Source: Ectopseudomonas chengduensis
GTDB taxonomy: Bacteria > Pseudomonadota > Gammaproteobacteria > Pseudomonadales > Pseudomonadaceae
DNA: 64,000 nt
Assembly (NCBI RefSeq): GCF_015712065.1
Contig: NZ_JACFYZ010000002.1
Span: 248,001 to 312,000, forward strand
Direction: 5' to 3'
The stretch's first letter is position 1. Each line of letters begins with the position of its first letter. Positions 35,111-45,378 of this stretch are shown here, one piece after another. Made by a program: the position numbers and the translations under genes. Below the pieces are notes generated by a model. That model was not told the DNA's origin. It worked only from the letters and a program-made list of their open reading frames with translations, and did no database searches.

Positions 35111-36166
35111 ATGCACAAGCCCGGTTACCGTCTAGCGTTGTTCGCGACCCTCCTGACCGTGGTGGTGGTGCTGCTAGGTGCCTACACCCGACTGACCCAT
35201 GCCGGTCTGGGTTGTCCGGATTGGCCGGGTTGCTACGGCTTTCTCGGCGTGCCGATGAGCGAGCACAAGCAGGCCATCGCCGAAGCACGTTTTCCCGAGG
35301 CCCCGTTAGAGGTCGCCAAGGGCTGGTACGAGATGATCCATCGCTACTTCGCCGGCGCCCTGGGGCTGGTGATCCTCGTCATCGCTGCCCAGGCCGTGCG
35401 TCGTCGTGCGGAGCCAACCCAGCCGCTCAAGTTGCCGTTGGCGATTCTGGCGCTGGTGATCCTACAGGGCGCGTTCGGCATGTGGACGGTCACCCTGCAG
35501 CTGTGGCCGCAGGTGGTCACAGCTCATCTGCTCGGCGGTTTCGCCACGCTCAGTCTGTTGACCTTGCTGACTTTGCGTCTGTCTGGACGCTTCGCTCCGC
35601 TGCAGCTGCCGGGGCGCCTGCGGACATTGGCGGCGGCGTGCCTGCTGCTGGTGATAGGGCAGATCACCCTCGGCGGCTGGGTCAGTTCCAACTACGCCGC
35701 TGTCGCCTGCGTCGACCTGCCCACCTGCCACGGCGAGTGGTGGCCGGCGATGGATTTCGGCAAGGGCTTTCACCTGACCCAACACATCGGGCCCAACTAC
35801 CTGGGCGGACAGCTCGACAGTGACGCGCGCACTGCCATTCATATGAGCCATCGCATCGGTGCGCTGTTGGTAACGCTGGCGCTGCTGGTACTGGCCTGGC
35901 GACTGCACGCGGCCAGTCTGTCGCGCCTTGCCGGTCTACTGCTGCTGGCGCTGACCCTGCAGGTCGGTCTGGGTATCAGCAACGTGATCTTCCACCTGCC
36001 GCTGTTGGTAGCGGTGGCGCACAACGCAGGTGGCGCTGCTCTGCTGCTGATGATGGTGCTGATCAACTATCGCCTGAGGGCTGTTTCTGCGGTGGCTCGT
36101 GAAACATCCGGTCTGGCGGCCAGGCGCACGACTCTGGTTTCCAACGGTCTGGTTCAAGGCCGGTAA
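35111..36166 (+). CDS. ctaA: Heme A synthase (COX15/CtaA)
   Basis: 351 aa, eight TM helices. Hydroxylates heme O to heme A. Visible: [23 protein letters not shown] (family N-terminal signature with [10 protein letters not shown]), [20 protein letters not shown] (axial His), [37 protein letters not shown], and a periplasmic loop with CVDLPTC. Followed 23 bp later by heme O synthase, the preceding enzyme in the pathway. Confidence 0.95.
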   Translation: MHKPGYRLALFATLLTVVVVLLGAYTRLTHAGLGCPDWPGCYGFLGVPMSEHKQAIAEARFPEAPLEVAKGWYEMIHRYFAGALGLVILVIAAQAVRRRAEPTQPLKLPLAILALVILQGAFGMWTVTLQLWPQVVTAHLLGGFATLSLLTLLTLRLSGRFAPLQLPGRLRTLAAACLLLVIGQITLGGWVSSNYAAVACVDLPTCHGEWWPAMDFGKGFHLTQHIGPNYLGGQLDSDARTAIHMSHRIGALLVTLALLVLAWRLHAASLSRLAGLLLLALTLQVGLGISNVIFHLPLLVAVAHNAGGAALLLMMVLINYRLRAVSAVARETSGLAARRTTLVSNGLVQGR

Positions 36167-36189
36167 ATAACGAATCAAGGAGCAATGCC

Positions 36190-37089
36190 ATGGCGACAAT
36201 GCTGCGAGCTCACTCCGAACACGCCACCTGGCGCGACTATCTGGAACTGACCAAACCGCGGGTGGTGATGCTGATGCTGATCACCTCGCTGGTCGGCATG
36301 TTCCTCGCTACCCGTGCCGGTGTGCCCTGGACGGTGCTGCTGTTCGGCAACCTCGGCATCGGCCTGTGTGCCGGCGCGGCGGCTGCGGTCAACCATGTGG
36401 TGGATCGGCGCATCGACTCGATCATGGCGCGCACGCACAAACGTCCGGTTACCGCCGGGCGGGTCTCGCCGGTGGCGGCGCTGGCCTTCGCGCTGCTGCT
36501 GGCCATCGCCGGCATGAGCCTGCTAATGGTGTTCACCAATGAGTTGGCCGCCTGGCTGACCCTCGCTTCACTGCTCGGTTATGCGGTGATCTACACTGGC
36601 TTTCTCAAGCGCGCCACGCCGCAGAACATCGTTATCGGCGGCCTGGCGGGTGCTGCCCCACCGCTGCTGGGCTGGGTCGCCGTCACCGGTCACCTGAGTG
36701 CCGAGCCGCTGCTGCTGGTGTTGATCATCTTCGCCTGGACGCCGCCGCACTTCTGGGCCCTGGCCATCCACCGCAAGGCCGAATACGCCAAAGCCGACAT
36801 CCCCATGCTGCCGGTTACCCACGGCGAGCACTACACCAAGGTGCATATCCTGCTCTACACCCTGGTGATGTTCGCGGTGACCCTGCTGCCCTACGCCATA
36901 CACATGAGCGGGCCGCTGTACCTGGTCTGCGCCCTGCTGTTGGGCGGGCGCTTCCTGCACTGGGCCTGGGTGCTGTACCGTGACAGCAAACCGCACGCGG
37001 CGATCAACACCTTCAAGTACAGTATCTGGTACCTGTTCCTGCTGTTTATCGCGCTGCTCGCGGATCACTACCTGCTGCTGAATATCTAA
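36190..37089 (+). CDS. ctaB: Protoheme IX farnesyltransferase (heme O synthase)
   Basis: 299 aa UbiA-superfamily prenyltransferase. First Asp-rich site [27 protein letters not shown], second loop [20 protein letters not shown], plus [21 protein letters not shown] at the N-terminus. It makes heme O for conversion to heme A by the adjacent CtaA; also called cyoE in bo3 operons. Confidence 0.95.
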   Translation: MATMLRAHSEHATWRDYLELTKPRVVMLMLITSLVGMFLATRAGVPWTVLLFGNLGIGLCAGAAAAVNHVVDRRIDSIMARTHKRPVTAGRVSPVAALAFALLLAIAGMSLLMVFTNELAAWLTLASLLGYAVIYTGFLKRATPQNIVIGGLAGAAPPLLGWVAVTGHLSAEPLLLVLIIFAWTPPHFWALAIHRKAEYAKADIPMLPVTHGEHYTKVHILLYTLVMFAVTLLPYAIHMSGPLYLVCALLLGGRFLHWAWVLYRDSKPHAAINTFKYSIWYLFLLFIALLADHYLLLNI

Positions 37090-37097
37090 GGCTTTTC

Positions 37098-37730
37098 ATG
37101 ACGCGTACCCACACAACGGTTTTCGTTCTTGTCGCAATCGTGGCCCTGGTGCTGGGGCTTACCGTCAACAAGGTGCTCAGCAGCAAAGGCCAGGGCGATC
37201 CGGCGGCGCTGCTCGATGCCGGTATCGTCCTGCTGCCGCAGAACCGTAGCCTGCCGTCGCTGAGCCTGGTCGATCAGGATGGCAAGGAGGTCGCGGTGGA
37301 TCAGCTCAAGGGTGACTGGAAGCTGCTGTTCTTCGGCTATACCTTCTGCCCGGACATCTGCCCGGCCACCCTCGCTCAGCTGCGCCAATTGCAGACCCAG
37401 CTGCCCGAAGAAACTCGCGCACGGCTGAGCGTGGTGATGGTCAGCGTCGACCCCCATCGTGATACGCCGGAGCAGTTGAGCAAGTACCTGGGCTTCTTCA
37501 ATGCGGGCTTCAAAGGTCTGACCGGCGAAGAGGAAACCCTGCAGAAATTCGCCAACTCGGTGAGCATTCCCTACATCCCGGCTGACACCAGCAAGGAAAA
37601 CTACACCGTCGATCACAGCGGCAATCTGGTGATCATTGGCCCGGATGGCACCCAGCGCGGCTTCATCCGTGCGCCGATCAACAATGCCAAGCTGGCCGAG
37701 CAGTTGCCGGGGCTGGTTTCGGGTAGCTGA
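37098..37730 (+). CDS. Sco1/SenC-family copper chaperone
   Basis: 210 aa, membrane-anchored by an N-terminal helix (VFVLVAIVALVLGLTVNKVL). Thioredoxin fold with the copper-binding CxxxC at C84/C88 (FFGYTFCPDICPATLAQLRQL) and the distal His in YTVDHSGNLVIIGPDG. Delivers copper to CuA of CoxB. Starts 8 bp after ctaB; ends the cox assembly run. Confidence 0.94.
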   Translation: MTRTHTTVFVLVAIVALVLGLTVNKVLSSKGQGDPAALLDAGIVLLPQNRSLPSLSLVDQDGKEVAVDQLKGDWKLLFFGYTFCPDICPATLAQLRQLQTQLPEETRARLSVVMVSVDPHRDTPEQLSKYLGFFNAGFKGLTGEEETLQKFANSVSIPYIPADTSKENYTVDHSGNLVIIGPDGTQRGFIRAPINNAKLAEQLPGLVSGS

Positions 37731-37813
37731 TCGGCTTGTGTGTGCCTACGCATCACCATCATCCGGCACAGCATTTCCCGGATCTCATCCGGGCTGCGGC
37801 CCCGACGCAGACC

Positions 37814-37981
37814 CGTAGGGTGGGTTAGCGGCGCAAAGCCCCGGTCGTATATACGTAACTGAGCTTGGCGCGCCGCGTAACCCACCAGGCGATGGATGGC
37901 GTTGCGCCGACGGTGGGTTACGCCGCCGCAGAAACAGAGTGTGATTCAACGATGTGTCACAGGCGGCTAACGCACCCTACG
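37814..37981. repeat. MITE-like palindromic element, copy 2
   Basis: 168 bp with 16-bp terminal inverted repeats CGTAGGGTGGGTTAGC (37814-37829) and GCTAACGCACCCTACG (37966-37981, one mismatch). Internal GTAACCCACC…GGTGGGTTAC arms match copy 1 at 8570-8716, while the loop sequences differ. It lies between the convergent Sco and thrB genes and fills most of that 267-bp gap; the rest contains nothing I recognise. Confidence 0.75.
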
Positions 37982-37997
37982 AGATGCGTCGATCCCA

Positions 37998-38948
37998 CTA
38001 CAGTGCGAACGGCAGCGGCAGGCTGACCTGCTGACGCTGCGCCAGGCGCCGTTGGAATTCGCCCGGATCATGAATCAGTACTTCCTGCCCAGCGAACGAC
38101 TCGGCGGCGATCAGTCGCGACAGCCAGAAACGCACGCAAGCCACGCGCAGCATGGCCGGCCACAGCTCTGCCTCGGCAGCGCTGAAGGGGCGTAGCGCGG
38201 CATAGGCGCCGAGCAGCGCACGGGCGCGAGCGCCATCGAGGCTGCCGTCTTCGTGCGAGCACCAGTCATTGAGGGTGATGGCCAGGTCGTAGAGCATCGG
38301 CCCCGAGCAGGCGTTGTAAAAGTCGATCACCCCGGCCAGGTGGTTGCCGTCGAACAGCACGTTGTCGCGGAACAGGTCGGCATGCAGGTTGGCACGCGGC
38401 AGGGCGAGGATGCGTGGCTTCAGCTCGGCGATCTCGGCCAGTGCATCACGTAGTAGCGGCAACGCCTGTTCATCAAGCTTCAGCGCCTGGCTCGGACCTT
38501 CGGCGAGCATCCAGTCCAGCCCGCGGTCGCTGCGACGTTCCACCGGCTGTTCGCGAGTCGCCAGGTGGATGCGGGCCAGCAGGCTACCCACTTCCTGACA
38601 GTGATGCGCGTTGGCCTCGCGCACATGCTTGCCGGAAAGCCGCGGCTGCAGCAGCGCCGGTTTCTCGGCCAGGCTGCGCAGCGCCTCGCCATCCTGCGTA
38701 CGCAGCGCGTAGGGCACCGGCAGGCCGGCATCATGGAGCACGTCGAGCAGTTCGATGAAGAACGGTAGGTCGGCCACCGGACCGCGTTCGACCAGGGTCA
38801 GAACGTACTCACCCTGCTCCAGGCTGACGAAGAAGTTGCTGTTTTCGCTGCCCGCAGCAATGCCCTGGAAATCACGCAACCGACCAAGCTCGTAGGGCGC
38901 CAGGAAGACTTCGAGCTCATGACGCTCCAGGGGGGTGAATACCGACAT
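37998..38948 (-). CDS. thrB: Homoserine kinase (ThrB, aminoglycoside-phosphotransferase-like type)
   Basis: 316 aa, the same length as P. aeruginosa ThrB. It phosphorylates homoserine in threonine biosynthesis. APH-fold motifs: ENSNFFVSLEQGEYVLTLVE (ATP lobe), LPRANLHADLFRDNVLFDGNHLAGVIDFYNAC (catalytic HxDxxxxN and metal-binding IDF). It is the second gene after a DUF2782 protein, 16 bp apart, divergent from polA as in other pseudomonads. Confidence 0.93.
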   Translation of the reverse strand: MSVFTPLERHELEVFLAPYELGRLRDFQGIAAGSENSNFFVSLEQGEYVLTLVERGPVADLPFFIELLDVLHDAGLPVPYALRTQDGEALRSLAEKPALLQPRLSGKHVREANAHHCQEVGSLLARIHLATREQPVERRSDRGLDWMLAEGPSQALKLDEQALPLLRDALAEIAELKPRILALPRANLHADLFRDNVLFDGNHLAGVIDFYNACSGPMLYDLAITLNDWCSHEDGSLDGARARALLGAYAALRPFSAAEAELWPAMLRVACVRFWLSRLIAAESFAGQEVLIHDPGEFQRRLAQRQQVSLPLPFAL

Positions 38949-38964
38949 ATCAGACCTTAATCGC

Positions 38965-39249
38965 TTACCAGCTAAAGATTTCCCACGATGGGATCAGCAT
39001 GTCCGGATCGTCCGAACGTACGAAGTTGCCGTCGCTGCCATCGGCGCGAACGAGAAAATAGGGTTTACCGTTCTTCGGGATGACCTTGATGGCATAGAGG
39101 AAGCCATTGACCCGGTATTCCTGAATGGTGCGGTCGCCGTCCTGGCGGATGGTCACGTCCGGATCGCCGGATACTGGATCTTCGGCGTGAGCAGCAAGGG
39201 GGACACAGGCCAGTAGGCCGACCAGCAACAGGCGATTCAATGTACCCAT
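38965..39249 (-). CDS. DUF2782 exported small protein
   Basis: 94 aa with a Sec signal peptide (LLLVGLLACVPLAAHA/ED). The mature part, PDVTIRQDGDRTIQEYRVNGFLYAIKVIPKNGKPYFLVRADGSDGNFVRSDDPDMLIPSWEIFSW, is the DUF2782 domain. Function unknown. Conserved upstream of thrB in pseudomonads and divergent from polA. Confidence 0.88.
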   Translation of the reverse strand: MGTLNRLLLVGLLACVPLAAHAEDPVSGDPDVTIRQDGDRTIQEYRVNGFLYAIKVIPKNGKPYFLVRADGSDGNFVRSDDPDMLIPSWEIFSW

Positions 39250-39289
39250 GGTAATCTTGCTCCTTAATATTCACCGATGCAGCCATTCT

Positions 39290-39432
39290 AACAGGCTGCT
39301 GAAAAACTACCTGCGTTGCCATTGCTGCGTTAAAAGCAGGCTCAGAATGCTCATTTACAGCTCGTAAACTGCGCTTCCTCGCCTGCTTTTGCCTTGCACT
39401 GGCCGCCTCGCCTACGTTTTTCAACTACCTGT
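39290..39432. repeat. 143-bp inverted-repeat element, copy B
   Basis: The ends form an imperfect inverted repeat, AACAGGCTGCTGAAAAAC (39290-39307) and GTTTTTCAACTACCTGTT (39415-39432). The interior shares CTACCTGCGTTG, GCAGGCTCAGAATGCTCATTT and CGTAAA with the element at 11766-11934. It occupies the DUF2782–polA divergent spacer, so it could affect the promoters of both. Confidence 0.65.
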
Positions 39433-39465
39433 TAGCTGCACCCGCCGAAAAGGTTGATCCCGCGC

Positions 39466-42261
39466 ATGAGCCAAGCTCCCCTCGTTCTGGTCGACGGTTC
39501 CTCTTATCTGTACCGCGCCTTCCACGCCCTGCCGCCGCTGACTACTTCCAAGGGCATGCCCACCGGAGCGGTAAAAGGCGTGCTGAACATGCTCAAGAGC
39601 CTGCGCAAGCAGTACCCGAACAGCCCCTTCGCCGTAGTCTTCGACGCCAAGGGCGGCACCTTCCGCGACGAGCTGTTCGCCGAGTACAAGGCCAATCGCC
39701 CGTCCATGCCGGACGAGTTGCGCGTCCAGGTCGAGCCGCTGCATGCCAGCGTGCGTGCCCTCGGCCTGCCGCTGCTGTGCGTCGAAGGCGTTGAAGCCGA
39801 CGACGTGATCGGCACCCTGGCGCGCCAGGCGGCCGGGGAAAAGCGCGACGTGGTCATCTCCACCGGCGACAAGGACATGGCGCAGCTGGTCTGCCCGCAC
39901 GTTACGCTGGTCAACACCATGACCGGAAGTGTCTACGACGCCGATGGCGTAAAGGAGAAATTCGGTGTCGGCCCTGAGCTGATCATCGACTACCTGGCCC
40001 TGATGGGCGACAAGGTCGACAACATTCCGGGCGTGCCTGGTGTGGGTGAAAAAACCGCCCTCGGCCTGCTGGTCGGCGTCGGCGGTGGCCTCGACGTGAT
40101 CTACGCCAACCTCGACAAGGTGCCCGAGCTGCCGATCCGCGGCGCCAAGGGCCTGCCGGCCAGGCTCGAGGAGCACCGCGAGATGGCCTACCTGTCGTAT
40201 CAGCTGGCGACCATCAAGACCGACGTGCCGCTGAATATCGAGATCGAATCGCTGCATCCCGGCGAGCCGGATCAGGCCGCGCTGGTGGAGCTTTACGGCG
40301 AACTGGAGTTCAAGAACTGGCTGGACGATCTGCTGCGGCAGAACAAAGCGCTGGCGGCCAAGGCTGCTGCGCCGGCTGGTGATCTGTTCGCCGAGCCGAC
40401 TGGTGAAACCGTTGAGGAAACCGCCGAGCCAGCACCAGCCAACAGCGGTGATTACCAGTTGGTACTGGAGCAAGCGCAGTTCGACGCCTGGCTGAATAAG
40501 CTGGAACAGGCCGAGCTGATCGCCTTCGACAGTGAGACCACCAGCATCGACGCCCAGCAGGCGCAGTTGGTCGGTCTGTCCTTCGCGGTCAAGGCCGGCG
40601 AAGCGGCCTATATCCCGCTGGCGCATTCCTACATGGGCGTGCCGCAGCAGCTCGACCGCGATGCGGTGCTCAAGGCGCTCAAGCCGATCCTCGAAGACCC
40701 GACCAAGGCCAAGGTCGGCCAGCACGCCAAGTACGACATCAACGTCCTGGCCAACGCCAGCACGCCGATCATGGTGCAGGGCGTGGCCTTTGACACCATG
40801 CTCGAATCCTATGTGCTGGACTCCACCGCCACCCGTCACGACATGGACAGCCTGGCGCTGAAGTACCTGAACCACAGCACCATTCGCTTCGAGGACATCG
40901 CCGGCAAAGGCGCCAAGCAGCTGACCTTCGACCAGATCGCTCTGGAGCAGGCCGGCCCCTACGCTGCCGAAGACGCCGACGTGACCCTGCGTCTGCATCA
41001 GGAACTGTGGGGACGCCTCGAAGCCGTGCCCTCCCTGGCCAAGGTGCTGCGCGACATCGAAATCCCGTTGGTGCCGGTGTTGGCACGGATCGAGCGCAAC
41101 GGCGCCCTGGTCGATGCCAAGCTGCTCGGCGAGCAGAGTGTCGAGCTGGGCGAGAAACTGGTGGAACTGGAGCGCAAGGCGTTCGAAATCGCTGGCGAGG
41201 AATTCAACCTCGCCTCGCCCAAACAGCTGGGCGTGATCCTCTACGAGAAACTCGGTTATCCGGTGATCAGCAAGACCGCCAAGGGTCAGCCCTCCACCGC
41301 CGAGGCGGTGCTCGCCGAGCTGGCCGAGCAGGACTTCGAGCTGCCCAAGGTGCTGATGCAGTACCGCAGCCTGAGCAAGCTCAAGAGCACCTACACCGAC
41401 AAGTTGCCGGAGCAGATCAACCCGCGTACCGGGCGCATCCACACCAGCTACCACCAGGCGGTGGCCGCCACTGGCCGCCTGTCCTCCAGCGATCCGAACC
41501 TGCAGAACATCCCGATCCGCACCGCCGAAGGTCGGCGCATCCGCCAGGCGTTCGTCGCGCCGAAAGGCTACCGGCTGATGGCGGCGGACTACTCACAGAT
41601 CGAGCTGCGCATCATGGCCCACCTGGCCAAGGACAAAGGCCTGCTCGATGCCTTCCAGCATGACCTGGACGTGCACAGGGCCACCGCTGCCGAGGTGTTT
41701 GGTGTGGCGCTGGAAGAAGTGACCAGCGATCAGCGACGCAAGGCCAAGGCAATCAACTTCGGCCTGATCTACGGCATGAGCGCCTTCGGTCTGGCCAAAC
41801 AGATCGACGTCGAACGCAAGGAGGCGCAGGCCTACATCGACCGTTACTTCGCCCGCTATCCCGGCGTGCTGACCTACATGGAAAGCACCCGTGCTCAAGC
41901 CGCCGAGCAGGGCTATGTGGAGACGGTCTATGGTCGTCGCCTGTACCTGCCGGAAATCCATGCGCAGAACCAGGCCATGCGCAAGGGTGCCGAGCGCGCG
42001 GCGATCAACGCGCCGATGCAGGGTACTGCGGCAGACATCATCAAGCGCGCGATGATTGCCGTGGATGGCTGGCTGCAGGACAGCGACATCGACGCGCGCA
42101 TCATCCTGCAGGTGCACGACGAACTGGTGCTGGAGGTACGTGAGGAACTGATCGACGAGGTTAGCGCCAAACTCAAGAGCCTGATGAGTGGTGCCGCCGA
42201 TCTGGATGTACCGCTACTGGTGGAAGTCGGCGTCGGCGCGAATTGGGACGAAGCGCATTGA
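39466..42261 (+). CDS. polA: DNA polymerase I
   Basis: 931 aa. Three domains in order: 5' nuclease (1-300; [31 protein letters not shown]), 3'-5' exonuclease (about 325-520; IAFDSETTS with intact catalytic Asp/Glu) and polymerase (about 550-931; [63 protein letters not shown]). ATG 39466 begins [19 protein letters not shown] as in P. aeruginosa; an in-frame TTG at 39454 is an alternative. Nick repair and Okazaki fragment processing. Confidence 0.97.
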   Translation: MSQAPLVLVDGSSYLYRAFHALPPLTTSKGMPTGAVKGVLNMLKSLRKQYPNSPFAVVFDAKGGTFRDELFAEYKANRPSMPDELRVQVEPLHASVRALGLPLLCVEGVEADDVIGTLARQAAGEKRDVVISTGDKDMAQLVCPHVTLVNTMTGSVYDADGVKEKFGVGPELIIDYLALMGDKVDNIPGVPGVGEKTALGLLVGVGGGLDVIYANLDKVPELPIRGAKGLPARLEEHREMAYLSYQLATIKTDVPLNIEIESLHPGEPDQAALVELYGELEFKNWLDDLLRQNKALAAKAAAPAGDLFAEPTGETVEETAEPAPANSGDYQLVLEQAQFDAWLNKLEQAELIAFDSETTSIDAQQAQLVGLSFAVKAGEAAYIPLAHSYMGVPQQLDRDAVLKALKPILEDPTKAKVGQHAKYDINVLANASTPIMVQGVAFDTMLESYVLDSTATRHDMDSLALKYLNHSTIRFEDIAGKGAKQLTFDQIALEQAGPYAAEDADVTLRLHQELWGRLEAVPSLAKVLRDIEIPLVPVLARIERNGALVDAKLLGEQSVELGEKLVELERKAFEIAGEEFNLASPKQLGVILYEKLGYPVISKTAKGQPSTAEAVLAELAEQDFELPKVLMQYRSLSKLKSTYTDKLPEQINPRTGRIHTSYHQAVAATGRLSSSDPNLQNIPIRTAEGRRIRQAFVAPKGYRLMAADYSQIELRIMAHLAKDKGLLDAFQHDLDVHRATAAEVFGVALEEVTSDQRRKAKAINFGLIYGMSAFGLAKQIDVERKEAQAYIDRYFARYPGVLTYMESTRAQAAEQGYVETVYGRRLYLPEIHAQNQAMRKGAERAAINAPMQGTAADIIKRAMIAVDGWLQDSDIDARIILQVHDELVLEVREELIDEVSAKLKSLMSGAADLDVPLLVEVGVGANWDEAH

Positions 42262-42360
42262 AACTCGTCGCCGCGGCGTAAAGCCGCGGCCGCTCTAGCT
42301 TTGGGGTTTCAGGGAATCAAAAGGCGCTTTCTTATTGCAAATGGTTTTTAAGAAGGTGAT

Positions 42361-42388
42361 GAACTTTCCGCAAACCCACCCGGTCAGA
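42361..42388 (+). promoter_or_regulatory. AlgU (sigma-22) promoter of ersA
   Basis: GAACTT (42361-42366), a 17-bp spacer and TCAGA (42384-42388) match the AlgU/RpoE consensus GAACTT-N16/17-TCnnA. The predicted start is near 42394. In P. aeruginosa the ErsA sRNA between polA and engB is AlgU-controlled, so position and promoter class agree. Confidence 0.8.
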
Positions 42389-42393
42389 GTTCA

Positions 42394-42524
42394 TGAATGG
42401 CCGCAAAGCCCTTCAATGCTCCTTTGTTGTGTTAAGTGTTGGCAGACATCTGAACCCCGCCCTAGCGGTTCAGACCTTGAACCCCGAACTTCTCCCTCCC
42501 CATACGAAGCTCGGGGTTTTTTTT
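42394..42524 (+). ncRNA. ersA: ErsA small regulatory RNA
   Basis: Predicted transcript of about 131 nt between polA and engB, the location and length of P. aeruginosa ErsA (the Spot 42 positional counterpart). Structure visible: an unpaired 5' region with TCCTTTGTTGTGTT-like C/U-rich seed sequence (about 42418-42433), a hairpin TCTGAACC…GGTTCAGA (42449-42474), and an intrinsic terminator with arms ACCCCGAACTTC/GAAGCTCGGGGT ending in eight T residues (42517-42524). ErsA is an Hfq-dependent regulator of envelope, alginate and biofilm functions in P. aeruginosa. Exact ends are inferred. Confidence 0.82.
42481..42524 (+). terminator. Intrinsic terminator of ersA
   Basis: A 12-bp-class stem ACCCCGAACTTC…GAAGCTCGGGGT (42481-42517) is followed by T8. 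It also supplies the Hfq-binding poly-U tail expected of an sRNA. Confidence 0.85.
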
Positions 42525-42557
42525 GCCTGTAAAAAGGCCGCTAGCGGCGATCTGATG

Positions 42558-42652
42558 ACCCTCTCCCGCTTGCGGGAGACGACTGCATGGATGCAGGAGG
42601 TAGGGCGACGCAGGACGCCAAAGCCGAGGGTGCCCGAAGGGCGGGAGAGGGT
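42558..42652. repeat. Inverted-repeat element downstream of ersA
   Basis: ACCCTCTCCCGC (42558-42569) and GCGGGAGAGGGT (42641-42652) form perfect 12-bp terminal inverted repeats around about 70 bp. A small nested hairpin, TCCCGC/GCGGGA, is at 42564-42577. Small non-coding palindromic repeat; no gene seen between ersA and the end of engB. Confidence 0.55.
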
Positions 42653-42728
42653 GGGGCTTGCTCCTGTTGTTCCGTAGTGGGCACCGAATACTCCCTGCGA
42701 TCTCGGTGCGCACAGCGCACCCTGCGCC

Positions 42729-43379
42729 TCATTCCTCCTCAGCGCTTTCCTCATCCTCTTCCGGCAACAGATCCAGCCAACCTGCCAGCACCATCTGCGC
42801 CTCCTCCACGCCCATGCGCTTAGGCGCCGAGAACAGCTGGATGCTGATGCCCTGGCCCCACTGCTTGTGGATTTCCTGGCGCACCTTGAGCAAGGCGGTC
42901 TTCGCTGCGCCGAAAGCCAGTTTGTCAGCCTTGGTCAGCAGGATATGCAGCGGCATGCCACTGGCCACAGACCAGTCCAGCATCATGCAGTCGAACTCGG
43001 TCAGCGGATGGCGGATATCCATCATCAACACCAGGCCGCTCAGGCTCTGGCGACTGCCCAGATACGCTTCAAGATGTTTCTGCCAGTGCAGCTTGAGCGG
43101 GATCGGTACCTTGGCATAACCGTAGCCGGGCAGGTCGACCAGGCGACGCTCGTCGTCCAGGCGGAAGAAGTTGAGCAACTGCGTACGTCCCGGTGTTTTC
43201 GAGGTGCGCGCCAGGCTGGCGTGGGTAAGGGTGTTGAGCGCGCTCGACTTGCCAGCGTTGGAGCGGCCGGCGAAGGCGACCTCTAGGCCGCTGTCCTCGG
43301 GGCACTGATCGACCTTAGCGGCACTTATGAGGAAGCTGGCCTGCTGGCACAGACCGATGATGGGATTTTTCGGGAGCAT
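42729..43379 (-). CDS. engB: Ribosome biogenesis GTPase EngB (YsxC/YihA)
   Basis: 216 aa. G1 [16 protein letters not shown]2/G3 region [11 protein letters not shown] and [11 protein letters not shown]4 LTKADK, G5 near FSAPKRMGV. Acts in 50S subunit maturation. It ends in an acidic tail ([10 protein letters not shown]). The start at 43379 gives [22 protein letters not shown], the usual N-terminus; the frame stays open to 43727 but overlaps the divergent cytochrome c promoter and gene. Confidence 0.95.
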   Translation of the reverse strand: MLPKNPIIGLCQQASFLISAAKVDQCPEDSGLEVAFAGRSNAGKSSALNTLTHASLARTSKTPGRTQLLNFFRLDDERRLVDLPGYGYAKVPIPLKLHWQKHLEAYLGSRQSLSGLVLMMDIRHPLTEFDCMMLDWSVASGMPLHILLTKADKLAFGAAKTALLKVRQEIHKQWGQGISIQLFSAPKRMGVEEAQMVLAGWLDLLPEEDEESAEEE

Positions 43380-43480
43380 GGGGGTATCCGGTGGATGCCT
43401 CGATTCCTGTTCAGTGGTTCGAGGGCTTGCGACATTTCCGCGCACCTGCTGCGCTCCAGAAGGGGCGGCAGGGGGCGTCG

Positions 43481-43509
43481 TTTCCGTTTCAGTGTTGCCA
43501 GTATATAAT
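43481..43509 (+). promoter_or_regulatory. Candidate sigma-70 promoter for the cytochrome c5 gene
   Basis: A perfect TATAAT (43504-43509) with a weak TTTCCG (43481-43486) 17 bp upstream; TTGCCA overlaps the spacer end. Start expected near 43516, about 107 nt before the cytochrome gene. Confidence 0.45.
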
Positions 43510-43622
43510 GCCGCAGATTTTGTGTGCGCTTTGTCCCACCCGCAGGAACCCAATTGCCGGGAGCGATTACATCTCTGCTCGATAGAAAGCAGGACGTTCC
43601 CAACCCTGATGAGGTTGATCTG

Positions 43623-43913
43623 ATGAAGAAAATGCTGCTTGCTGCTGCCGTTATGATGTTGTCGTTCAACGGCTATGCTGCTCAGGATCCGCAAGCTGTG
43701 TATGACCGTTCCTGTGGTGTATGCCACAACGGCCAGATTCCCACGGCGCCCAAGAAGGGCGACAAGGCCGCATGGGAGCCTCGTCTGGCCAAGGGCATGG
43801 ATACACTGGTGCAGAGCGTTACCAATGGTTTGAATGCCATGCCGCCGCGCGGCCTGTGCATGGACTGCTCGGCCGAGGATTACCAGGCGGTCATCAAGCT
43901 GATGACCGAGTGA
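43623..43913 (+). CDS. Cytochrome c5-family monoheme protein
   Basis: 96 aa with a Sec signal peptide ([19 protein letters not shown]). Heme-binding CGVCH ([21 protein letters not shown]), axial Met in LNAMPPRG, and the extra Cys pair CMDC typical of c5. Periplasmic electron carrier, probably to the aa3 or cbb3 oxidases. Followed 50 bp later by cytochrome c4. Confidence 0.93.
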   Translation: MKKMLLAAAVMMLSFNGYAAQDPQAVYDRSCGVCHNGQIPTAPKKGDKAAWEPRLAKGMDTLVQSVTNGLNAMPPRGLCMDCSAEDYQAVIKLMTE

Positions 43914-43963
43914 GTAAGCCCGCTCGATAACCCTTTCTCTCTTAGCCGTAATTGGATTAGCTG

Positions 43964-44569
43964 ATGAACAAAGTACTCGTGAGTCTGCTGTTGACCCTGG
44001 GCCTCACTGGCATGGCACAGGCTGCTGGCGATGCCGAAGCCGGTCAGGGCAAAGTCGCTGTCTGTGGTGCCTGCCATGGCGCCGATGGCAACAGCCCTGC
44101 ACCAAACTTCCCCAAGCTGGCCGGTCAGGGCGAGCGTTACTTGCTCAAGCAGCTGCACGACATCAAGTCCGGTGCCCGTCCGGTGGTCGAGATGACCGGC
44201 ATGCTGGACAACCTCAGCGATCAGGATATGGCTGACATCGCCGCTTACTTCGCCAGCCAGAAGATGAGCGTCGGTGCTGCCGATCCCAAGCTGGTCGAGC
44301 GTGGCGAAGCACTGTTCCGTGGCGGCAAGCTGGAAGAAGGCATGCCATCCTGCATCGGTTGCCATTCGCCTGACGGCGCTGGCCTGGCCGCTGCCGGCTT
44401 CCCGCACTTGGGCGGCCAGCACGCTCAGTACGTGGCCAAGCAGCTGACCGACTTCCGTGAAGGCAACCGCACCAACGACGGCGACGCGATGATCATGCGC
44501 GCCATTGCTGCCAAGCTGAGCAACAAGGATATCGAAGCCGTATCCAGCTTCATCCAGGGTCTGCACTAA
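43964..44569 (+). CDS. Cytochrome c4 (diheme)
   Basis: 201 aa with signal peptide ([17 protein letters not shown]). Two homologous cytochrome c domains, each with a heme site: [23 protein letters not shown] and [24 protein letters not shown], and axial Met residues in the EMTGML and DAMIMR segments. Periplasmic electron donor to terminal oxidases. Intrinsic terminator follows. Confidence 0.95.
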   Translation: MNKVLVSLLLTLGLTGMAQAAGDAEAGQGKVAVCGACHGADGNSPAPNFPKLAGQGERYLLKQLHDIKSGARPVVEMTGMLDNLSDQDMADIAAYFASQKMSVGAADPKLVERGEALFRGGKLEEGMPSCIGCHSPDGAGLAAAGFPHLGGQHAQYVAKQLTDFREGNRTNDGDAMIMRAIAAKLSNKDIEAVSSFIQGLH

Positions 44570-44608
44570 GAAGTTGTTCTAAGCGACCACTGTTGCAGTT
44601 GGCAAGAC

Positions 44609-44634
44609 AAAGGGTGGCTGCGGCCACCCTTTTT
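44609..44634 (+). terminator. Rho-independent terminator after cytochrome c4
   Basis: The stem AAAGGGTGGC-TGCG-GCCACCCTTT is followed by a T-run (44609-44634). It ends the c5–c4 transcript before dsbA. Confidence 0.88.
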
Positions 44635-44732
44635 CATTTGCGCCGCGGCTACAATGGCCGGAACCTGCCTCGTGTCGCCCGGTCTTACTAGCGATTCGCC
44701 ACGAGGCGATGCCTACTACCAAGGAGTACCCC

Positions 44733-45359
44733 ATGCGTAACCTGATTCTCGGCGCCGCTCTGGCCATCAGCAGTCTGTTCGGTATCACTGCTCATGCCGA
44801 GCCGGTGGCTGGCCAGCAGTATGTCGAGCTGAAGAGCCCGGTGCCGGTGTCCAAGCCTGGCAAGGTCGAAGTGGTGGAGCTGTTCTGGTACGGCTGCCCG
44901 CACTGCTATCAGTTCGAAGCGACCCTCAACCCTTGGGTCGAGAAGCTGCCGGAAGACGTCAATTTCGTGCGCGTGCCGGCATTGTTCGGTGGTATCTGGA
45001 ACGTGCATGGCCAGGCGTTCATCACCCTGGAAAGCATGAAGGTCGAGCACAAGGTGCATGACGCCGTGTTCACCGCCATTCACCAGGAGAAGAAGAAGCT
45101 GGCTTCTGCCGAAGAGTTCGCCGACTTCGTCGCGACCCAGGGCGTTGATCGCGATGCCTTCCTCAAGACCTTCAACTCTTTCGCCGTCAAAGGCCAGATG
45201 GAAAAGGCCAAGAAACTGGCCATGGCCTACCAGATCACTGGCGTACCGGTGATGGTCGTCGGTGGCAAGTATCGCTTCGACCTGGGCTCGGCCGGTGGCC
45301 CACAGCAGACCCTGCAGGTCGCTGACCACCTGATCGCCAAGGAGCGCGAGGCGCTTTAA
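44733..45359 (+). CDS. dsbA: Periplasmic thiol:disulfide oxidoreductase DsbA
   Basis: 208 aa with signal peptide (ILGAALAISSLFGITAHA). Catalytic C55-P-H-C58 in ELFWYGCPHCYQFE and the cis-Pro loop QITGVPVMVVGGKYRFD. Introduces disulfides into exported proteins. ATG 44733 has AAGGAG 7-8 nt upstream, which decides against the in-frame start at 44709. Confidence 0.96.
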   Translation: MRNLILGAALAISSLFGITAHAEPVAGQQYVELKSPVPVSKPGKVEVVELFWYGCPHCYQFEATLNPWVEKLPEDVNFVRVPALFGGIWNVHGQAFITLESMKVEHKVHDAVFTAIHQEKKKLASAEEFADFVATQGVDRDAFLKTFNSFAVKGQMEKAKKLAMAYQITGVPVMVVGGKYRFDLGSAGGPQQTLQVADHLIAKEREAL

Positions 45360-45378
45360 GCGGCCGCAGGCGCGAAGC

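Noticed and set aside
39421..41454. 677-codon antisense reading frame inside polA
   Set aside because: Shadow of the polA coding strand. The polymerase and exonuclease motifs on the plus strand are decisive.
42945..43727. EngB extension to 43727
   Set aside because: The added 116 residues are low-quality and would overlap the divergent cytochrome c5 gene and its TATAAT promoter.
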